The notes below the pieces were generated by a model. The model ran no database searches. It saw only the letters and a list, made by a program, of their open reading frames with translations, and had not been told where the DNA came from. DNA of 64,000 nt. It comes from Streptomyces sp. DSM 110735 (GTDB lineage: Bacteria; Actinomycetota; Actinomycetes; Streptomycetales; Streptomycetaceae). The DNA lies in the NCBI RefSeq assembly GCF_016482685.1, contig NZ_JACYHF010000002.1:62001-126000 (forward strand), in the 5' to 3' direction. Position numbers and translations under genes: made by a program. Below, piece after piece: positions 59,262 through 64,000 of this stretch (positions are counted from its first letter, which is position 1; the number at the start of each line of letters is the position of its first letter).

Positions 59262-59399
59262 CCAAGCACGAGGACGTGAAGTCGGCGGCAGACCAACGGT
59301 CCAGGTCGCGCGGGGTACGGCTCAGGTGTCACGCTGGGCCATTGGTACAGTCGCCGGTGACCGGCGCGCCACCCGCGCGGTACGAGGAGGCGGAGCGTC

Positions 59400-59879
59400 A
59401 TGGCCGTGGACGAACTCGACACGCGCATCCTGCGGTTGCTCCTTGAGCAGCCGCGCACCAGTGTGCGGGAGTACGCCCGCGTCCTCGGTGTCGCCCGGGG
59501 CACGCTCCAGGCGCGCCTGGACCGCATGGAGCGGGACGGCGTGATCACCGGCACGGGACCCTCGCTCTCCCCCGCCGCGCTCGGGCATCCGGTGCTGGCG
59601 TTCGTGCACATCGAGGTCACGCAGGGCCATCTGGACGACGTCGGCGAGGCGCTGGCGTCCGTGCCGGAGATCGTGGAGGCGTTCTCGACCACGGGCGGCG
59701 GGGATCTGCTGGCCCGGGTGGTGGGGCGGGACAACGCCCATCTGGAGGACGTGATCCAGAAGCTGATCAGCGTGCCGGGCGTGGTGCGCACCCGTACCGA
59801 GGTGGTGCTGCGCGAGCGGGTGCCGTACCGGCTGCTGCCGCTCGTGGAGTCGGTGGGGCGGGCGGCGGCGCGCTCCTGA
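59400..59879 (+). CDS. Lrp/AsnC-family transcriptional regulator
   Basis: A 159-residue Lrp-type protein. The HTH is TSVREYARVLGVARGTLQARLDRM, followed by a RAM domain (VLAFVHIEVTQGHL to the end) that binds an amino acid or other ligand. ATG 59400. Divergent from FUSC with an Lrp-type site between; the DHA2 transporter gene follows 93 bp downstream and could be cotranscribed or regulated. Confidence 0.93.
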   Translation: MAVDELDTRILRLLLEQPRTSVREYARVLGVARGTLQARLDRMERDGVITGTGPSLSPAALGHPVLAFVHIEVTQGHLDDVGEALASVPEIVEAFSTTGGGDLLARVVGRDNAHLEDVIQKLISVPGVVRTRTEVVLRERVPYRLLPLVESVGRAAARS

Positions 59880-59972
59880 CGCTGCCGCACGGGCCCGAGA
59901 CACCGGTCGTACGGCGCCGGGTGGCGCGGATCTCCGCGCGCGCTCGACGCACGCCCTGCATAGCGTGATCGT

Positions 59973-61460
59973 ATGACTACAGTCCAGACCCGCCCGGTCA
60001 CCGGCGACCGACGGCGGTGGCAGGCGCTCGCGGTCTGTCTGACGGCGGGCTTCATGACGATGCTCGACAGCTCGATCGTGAACGTGGCGCTGCCCTCGAT
60101 GGAACGCGGTCTGGGCGCCGACGCGGCCGACGTGTCCTGGGTGGTGTCCGGCTTCGCGCTCACCTTCGGGCTGACGCTGGTCCCGGCGGGCCGGCTCGGG
60201 GACGTGCGCGGGCGGCGGGTCGCCTTCCTGTTCGGGCTCGCGCTGTTCACGCTGTCCTCGGTCGCGTGCGCGCTGGCTCCCGGCGCGGGCTGGCTGGTGC
60301 TGTACCGGCTGGTGCAGGGCGCGGCCTCGGGTGTCATCGCCTCGCAGACGACGGGGCTGATCCAGCAGATGTTCCAGGGCGCGGAGCGGGCGCGGGCGTT
60401 CGGACTGCTGGGCAGCGTGGTGGGTGTGTCCACGGCGGTCGGACCGCCCGCGGGCGGTCTGCTGATCCATGTGTTCGGCGAGGCGGACGGCTGGCGCTGG
60501 ATCTTCTACATCAACGTGCCGATCGGGGTCGCCGCCTTCTGCGCGGCGCTGCGTCTGCTGCCCCGCGCGCCCGTGAACCCTGGCCGTCCACGCGAGGGCG
60601 TCGACCTGCCGGGGGTGGCGCTGCTCGGCGCCGGTGTGCTCGCGCTGATGCTGCCGCTGGTGCAGGAGCAGCAGTGGACGGGGCGCGAGAAGTGGGCGCT
60701 GCTGCCGGTGGCGGGGCTGCTCCTTGCCGCGTTCTGGGTCTGGGAGCGGCACCAGGGGCGGCGCGGGCGCGCCCCGCTGGTCGACCTGAACCTCTTCGCC
60801 CTGCGGTCCTTCACGCTCGGCGTGCTGCTGAACGTGGTGTACTTCGCGGGCTTCACCACCGTGTTCTTCGTCTACACCCTGTTCCTGCAGAACGGTCTGG
60901 GCTACAGCGCGCTCGCGGCCGGGATGGCGTCGCTGCCGTTCGCGGTCGGTTCGGCGGTGGGCGCGGCGCGGGGCGGACGGCTGGTGGTCCGGTACGGGCG
61001 CGCGCTGGTGGTCGTCGGGCTGAGCGCGGTGGCGTTCGGGCTGCTCGTGGTCATCGTGACCGTCCAGGCGGTGCCGGGGCGCGACGTGGCCTGGACGGCG
61101 GCGCTTCCCCTGCTGATCGCGGGTCTCGGCTCCGGCATCACCATCTCCCCCAACACCGCGCTCACCCTGACCCGGGTGCCGGTCCAGCGGGCGGGTGCGG
61201 CGGGGGGCGTCCTGGTCACCGCCCAGCGCGTCGGTTCGGCGGCGGGCATCGCGGTCGTGGGCGCGGTGTACTTCGCCCACCTCGCCAACGACGGCAGCCC
61301 CACGACAGCCCTCCAGCTCGGGCTCCTGACGGCGGTGGGCATCATCCTGCTCGCCCTCGCCCTGGCGGTCGCGGACCTGCGCGAACGCCGGATCCACCCG
61401 GAACCGACGACACCCGCCGAGGGACCGGCGGCACCGGAGCCGACGAGCGCGGGCCGCTGA
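59973..61460 (+). CDS. DHA2-family MFS efflux transporter
   Basis: A 495-residue major-facilitator protein with about 14 hydrophobic helices. The DHA2 signature near the N-terminus is TMLDSSIVNVALPSMERGL, with the loop 2-3 motif GRLGDVRGRRVAF. Exports drugs or metabolites with protons. A short acidic C-terminus. ATG 59973 lies 93 bp after the Lrp-type gene. Substrate unknown; no biosynthetic cluster adjoins. Confidence 0.92.
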   Translation: MTTVQTRPVTGDRRRWQALAVCLTAGFMTMLDSSIVNVALPSMERGLGADAADVSWVVSGFALTFGLTLVPAGRLGDVRGRRVAFLFGLALFTLSSVACALAPGAGWLVLYRLVQGAASGVIASQTTGLIQQMFQGAERARAFGLLGSVVGVSTAVGPPAGGLLIHVFGEADGWRWIFYINVPIGVAAFCAALRLLPRAPVNPGRPREGVDLPGVALLGAGVLALMLPLVQEQQWTGREKWALLPVAGLLLAAFWVWERHQGRRGRAPLVDLNLFALRSFTLGVLLNVVYFAGFTTVFFVYTLFLQNGLGYSALAAGMASLPFAVGSAVGAARGGRLVVRYGRALVVVGLSAVAFGLLVVIVTVQAVPGRDVAWTAALPLLIAGLGSGITISPNTALTLTRVPVQRAGAAGGVLVTAQRVGSAAGIAVVGAVYFAHLANDGSPTTALQLGLLTAVGIILLALALAVADLRERRIHPEPTTPAEGPAAPEPTSAGR

Positions 61461-61498
61461 CCCCGCGAAAGACCGCTCAGGGACCCGTCAGAGAACCC

Positions 61499-62299
61499 TC
61501 AGGACCTGCGGCGGGGCTTGCCCGATCCCTTGCCTGACGTTCCGGTCCGACCGCGGGCGCCCCGACCCGATGACTTGGCTCCGCCCGACGACCTGGCTCC
61601 GCCCGACTTCGCGCCACCGGAGGACTTCCCGCTCTTCTGACGGCTCGGCTCCGGGCGCTTGCGCTCCTGCTTCGGCTCGCTCTCCGTGGCGCGACCCCGG
61701 GTGCTGTTGACCGTGCGCCCGCGCACGATGCCGATGAAGTCCTCCACCTGGTCGGTCGTGGCGTCCTCGGGCCAGGAGAGGGCGATGCTGGACCGGGGAC
61801 CGTCGGTCAGGGTGCGGTAGGTGAGGTCCTTGCGGTGGTACAGGCGGGCCAGGGACTGCGGGACGACCAGGAGACCGACGTTCGCCGCGACCAGCTCGAT
61901 GGCGTCCTCGGTGGTGGCCGGGCGCTCGAAGGCGGGTTCGCCGGGGGGCGCGTCCCAGTCGAAGACGTCGTCCAGGGGATGGAAGAGGACTTCCTCGGCG
62001 AGGTCGGCGAGGGTCACCTCCTCGGCCGCCGTGAACAGGTGGTCCTTGGGGACGACGACCACGGTGGTCTCGGTGTAGAGCGGGATCGCGCTGAAGTACG
62101 TACGGTCCACCGGCAGCCGTACGAACGCGGCGTCCGCGTCACCCGCGCGCAGCAGCCCGTCGGTCTCGGCCGCGGGGACCTGGAGCAGGGTGAGCGGGAT
62201 GTCCGGCAGCCGCTCGTTCCAGATCCGCGCCCATTTGGCGGGCGTCACTCCGGGAACGTACGCGAGCCGGAACGACGGTGTTTCCTCCGAGCCTGTCAC
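61499..62299 (-). CDS. LysR-type substrate-binding domain without HTH, with basic tail
   Basis: A 266-residue protein. Residues 1-180 match a LysR effector-binding domain (FRLAYVPGVTPAKWARIW, DAAFVRLPVDRTYFSAIPLY, LVAANVGLLVVPQSLARLYH) but there is no N-terminal HTH. Residues 185-266 are Lys/Arg/Ser/Gly repeats (SSGGAKSGGARSSGG and GKGSGKPRRRS), a basic disordered tail that could bind nucleic acid. GTG 62299 with a TAGCCT -10 (62312-62307) suggests a leaderless transcript. Divergent from DUF5997. Confidence 0.85.
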   Translation of the reverse strand: MTGSEETPSFRLAYVPGVTPAKWARIWNERLPDIPLTLLQVPAAETDGLLRAGDADAAFVRLPVDRTYFSAIPLYTETTVVVVPKDHLFTAAEEVTLADLAEEVLFHPLDDVFDWDAPPGEPAFERPATTEDAIELVAANVGLLVVPQSLARLYHRKDLTYRTLTDGPRSSIALSWPEDATTDQVEDFIGIVRGRTVNSTRGRATESEPKQERKRPEPSRQKSGKSSGGAKSGGARSSGGAKSSGRGARGRTGTSGKGSGKPRRRS

Positions 62300-62358
62300 C
62301 AGGCCAAGGCTACCGGCCCCGGTCGGCCCACCCGCACGCGGCCGATACCCTTGACCTC
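62300..62358. promoter_or_regulatory. 59-bp divergent region with two leaderless promoters
   Basis: TAGCCT (62312-62307, minus strand) and GATACC (62344-62349, plus strand) sit seven and nine bases before the respective start codons, with no ribosome site for either gene. Both mRNAs are probably leaderless. Coregulation of the pair is likely. Confidence 0.55.
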
Positions 62359-62751
62359 ATGAGTTCGCAGCAGAGCACCCAGACGATGAAGCCCGCCACC
62401 GCGGCGAAGAAGCTGGGTGTGTACCTCCCCGCCACCCCCGCCGAGTTCCAGGAGGGTGTCGTTTCGCGCGCCGAGCTGAACGAGCTCCAGGCCAACCCGC
62501 CCGAGTGGCTGCGCGAGCTGCGCCAGAACGGCCCCCACCCGCGTCCCGTCGTCGCGGCCAAGCTCGGCGTGTCCATCGCCGGTCTGGCGCGCGGCGGTGT
62601 CACCGAGGCGCTCACCACCGCGCAGATCGAGGCGCTCAAGCAGGAGCGCCCCGAGTGGCTGGAAAAGGAGCGCGCCACCCAGGTCGAGGTCCGCAAGGAA
62701 GCCGTGCGGATCAAGAACCTGAAGCAGGAGAAGGCGGACCGCGAGGACTGA
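62359..62751 (+). CDS. DUF5997 family protein with internal 50-residue duplication
   Basis: A 130-residue cytoplasmic protein. Two copies of a unit are offset by exactly 50 residues: KLGV at 18-21 and 68-71, SRAEL/TTAQI at 36-40 and 86-90, PEWL at 48-51 and 98-101. The KLGV-x-(I/L) segments with following helices resemble an HTH-like or small helical domain. The tail (VEVRKEAVRIKNLKQEKADRED) is basic and helical. Divergent from the HTH-less LysR-type protein. ATG 62359. Function unknown. Confidence 0.85.
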   Translation: MSSQQSTQTMKPATAAKKLGVYLPATPAEFQEGVVSRAELNELQANPPEWLRELRQNGPHPRPVVAAKLGVSIAGLARGGVTEALTTAQIEALKQERPEWLEKERATQVEVRKEAVRIKNLKQEKADRED

Positions 62752-62854
62752 CCCCGCCCGCCCCGCACCCGCCCCCTGGCCTCGCCGGGGGGCGTTGTCA
62801 GTGGTGCCGCCTACAGTTCCCCTCACTTGATCGTTTGCGGGCGGGGAGGCACGT

Positions 62855-63709
62855 ATGGGGTGGGTGTCGGCCGGTGACTACGAGGTCACCCTCGACGGCG
62901 GAAAAGTGGTGTGCCGCAACGCGGCGGGACGGCGGCTGAAGTCGGTGCCGCCGAAGATCGCCGACGATCCGGCGGTCGTGGGGCTCGCGCAGCTCACCGA
63001 GTGGCTGGAGCGGCACGAGCGGGAGTGCGTGGACGGCGTGGAGCGGTGGATGGTCCGCTCGCTGCCGGTGCCGCTCGCCGTGCTCACCCGCGTCTGGCCC
63101 GACCCCGCCTGGCGGGCGGTGCTGCGCGACCTCGTGGTGACCGGTGACGACGGCCGGATCGCCGGTTTCCTGCGCGACGCCGACGCCGAGCGGGGTCTCG
63201 GACTGGTCGACCTGGACGGCGACACCGTGCGCATGTCCCCCGAGCTGGTCCGCGTTCCGCACCCGGTGCTCCTGGAGGACCTGGCGGACCTGCGCGAGTT
63301 CGCCGTCGAACTCGGGGTGGAGCAGCGCGCCCAGCAGCTCTTCCGCGAGGTGTGGCACCGCCCGGCCGATCTGGCCGAGGACGCCACGCAGGTCGAGGAG
63401 TACGCGGGCGGCGCCTTCAAGGAGCTGCGCTTCCTGCACGGCCGGGCCGCCCAGTTGGGCTACCGGGTGCGCGGCGGCCAGGCGGTCCGCCCCGTCCTGG
63501 AGGACGGCCGCGGCGTCGAGGCCCGTGTCTGGATCGGCGACTACGACGGCTACGAGGCGACCGAGACCGGCCCGCTGATGTGGACCGACCCGGCAGGGCG
63601 GGTGCTGAGGCTCGGTCAGGTGGGTCCGGTCGCCTGGTCGGAGGGGATGCGCATGGCCGCCGCGCTGCACGCGGGGCGCGACGTGGAGAACGAGGAGCGG
63701 GCGGCATGA
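62855..63709 (+). CDS. DUF4132-domain protein
   Basis: A 284-residue protein of the DUF4132 (MolR-like) family, based on YEVTLDGGKVVCRNAAGRRL, ERWMVRSLPVPLAVLTRVWP and RAAQLGYRVRGGQAVRPVLED. No membrane segment. The ATG at 62855 is the first codon of an operon with the next gene, which starts in its stop codon (ATGA). Function is unknown; family members are often linked to WGR or MoxR-type modules. Confidence 0.75.
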   Translation: MGWVSAGDYEVTLDGGKVVCRNAAGRRLKSVPPKIADDPAVVGLAQLTEWLERHERECVDGVERWMVRSLPVPLAVLTRVWPDPAWRAVLRDLVVTGDDGRIAGFLRDADAERGLGLVDLDGDTVRMSPELVRVPHPVLLEDLADLREFAVELGVEQRAQQLFREVWHRPADLAEDATQVEEYAGGAFKELRFLHGRAAQLGYRVRGGQAVRPVLEDGRGVEARVWIGDYDGYEATETGPLMWTDPAGRVLRLGQVGPVAWSEGMRMAAALHAGRDVENEERAA

Positions 63710-64000
63710 CGACGTACGACGAGACCACCCTGACCGCTCTCCTGGAGGCGGGCGCGGTCCTGCCGACCGGCAGCACCGCGCGCGAGGACGCCGACACGCT
63801 CACCGTCCGCACGTACACCCACCCGGTGCTGGAGGACCGGCAGGTCGTCCGGCTGGTGCCCGGCACCCTCGGGGAGGCCGAGGACCTGGCGCTCGAGTTC
63901 CTCGGTCTGACCCGGGAGCCGGAGGCGCCGGAGGTCGGCCAGGTGCGCCGCGAGACGCTGGGCTTCCCCGCCTGGGCGCTGGTGCACGACCCGGCGAACG
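63706..64000 (+). CDS. hypothetical protein, 5' part only (runs off window)
   Basis: ATG 63706 overlaps the DUF4132 stop. About 98 residues are visible: MTTYDETTLTALLEAGAVLP, then EDRQVVRLVPGTLGEAEDLALEFLGL and RRETLGFPAWALVHDPAN. No family is recognised. Tight coupling shows a shared role with DUF4132. Confidence 0.8.
   Translation, partial: MTTYDETTLTALLEAGAVLPTGSTAREDADTLTVRTYTHPVLEDRQVVRLVPGTLGEAEDLALEFLGLTREPEAPEVGQVRRETLGFPAWALVHDPAN

Noticed and set aside
59973..61460. efflux transporter as a sign of a biosynthetic gene cluster
   Set aside because: No synthase, tailoring or resistance genes lie nearby; the transporter is next to an Lrp regulator and ordinary metabolic genes.
1..64000. 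prophage, insertion sequence, integrative element, tRNA or rRNA genes
   Set aside because: No integrase, transposase, terminal repeats, tRNA cloverleaf or rRNA sequence was recognised, and base composition is uniform.

Overview
The window is a 64 kb piece of a high-G+C actinobacterial chromosome, almost certainly Streptomyces. Nearly every third codon position is G or C, GTG starts are common, ribosome sites are purine-rich (GGAGG type), several promoters look leaderless, and the protein families (DUF6986, DUF6421, DUF5997, DUF5134, Rv1733c-like, deazaflavin-dependent oxidoreductase) are typical of that genus. I see no rRNA or tRNA gene, CRISPR array, insertion sequence, phage module or biosynthetic gene cluster. 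It reads as ordinary chromosomal housekeeping and accessory territory with many short operons.

Layout. 1-7.9 kb: the 5' part of a ROK repressor gene, alkB, an RlmG/RsmC-type methyltransferase, a class II aldolase plus SIS sugar isomerase pair, a NarL-type two-component system, and a TetR regulator divergent from a deazaflavin-dependent oxidoreductase with repeated palindromic operators between them. 8-13.4 kb: a geranylgeranyl-reductase-family flavoprotein, an M20 dipeptidase, a MarR regulator divergent from a quinone-oxidoreductase-like dehydrogenase (paired operators), and a TmrB-like kinase fused to a Nudix domain. 13.5-18.8 kb: a stress and partner-switch island with a small secreted protein, CsbD, a tiny hydrophobic protein, then a translationally coupled SpoIIE phosphatase / cobalamin-binding protein / STAS operon facing a STAS / anti-sigma-type ATPase operon. 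19-25.7 kb: sugar genes (secreted GH27 alpha-galactosidase, ROK kinase, LacI regulator with a perfect operator) and DUF6986. 25.9-30 kb: electron transfer flavoprotein, a flavin reductase preceded by a previously unlabelled cysteine-type leader peptide, a thioredoxin and an acyltransferase.

30-38 kb: a coupled DUF6421 / SDR / threonine-aldolase operon behind a 29-bp perfect hairpin, GDPD, GNAT and VOC genes, and a FUSC exporter cotranscribed with a MarR regulator whose likely operator covers the promoter. 38-44.9 kb: DUF5134, M56 peptidase, PAP2 phosphatase, HAD hydrolase, TetR, ferredoxin-NADP reductase and a purine/uracil-type permease. 44.9-54.2 kb: a 1454-residue P-type ATPase with a small membrane partner, a PaaX-type regulator divergent from an AidB homologue, an Rv1733c-like protein and uracil-DNA glycosylase. 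54.3-64 kb: a BadF-type sugar kinase, a CbiX-like protein without its first catalytic His, a lactonase, a second FUSC protein divergent from an Lrp regulator, a DHA2 transporter, a LysR effector domain without HTH divergent from DUF5997, and the start of a DUF4132 operon cut by the window edge.

The best candidate for an undescribed system is at 14.5-18.8 kb. The protein encoded between the SpoIIE phosphatase and the STAS antagonist carries the W-x9-E-H cap motif of B12-dependent photoreceptors (CarH/LitR) but no DNA-binding domain. This suggests a light- or cobalamin-gated partner switch. All functional statements come from reading motifs and context; no database search was run.
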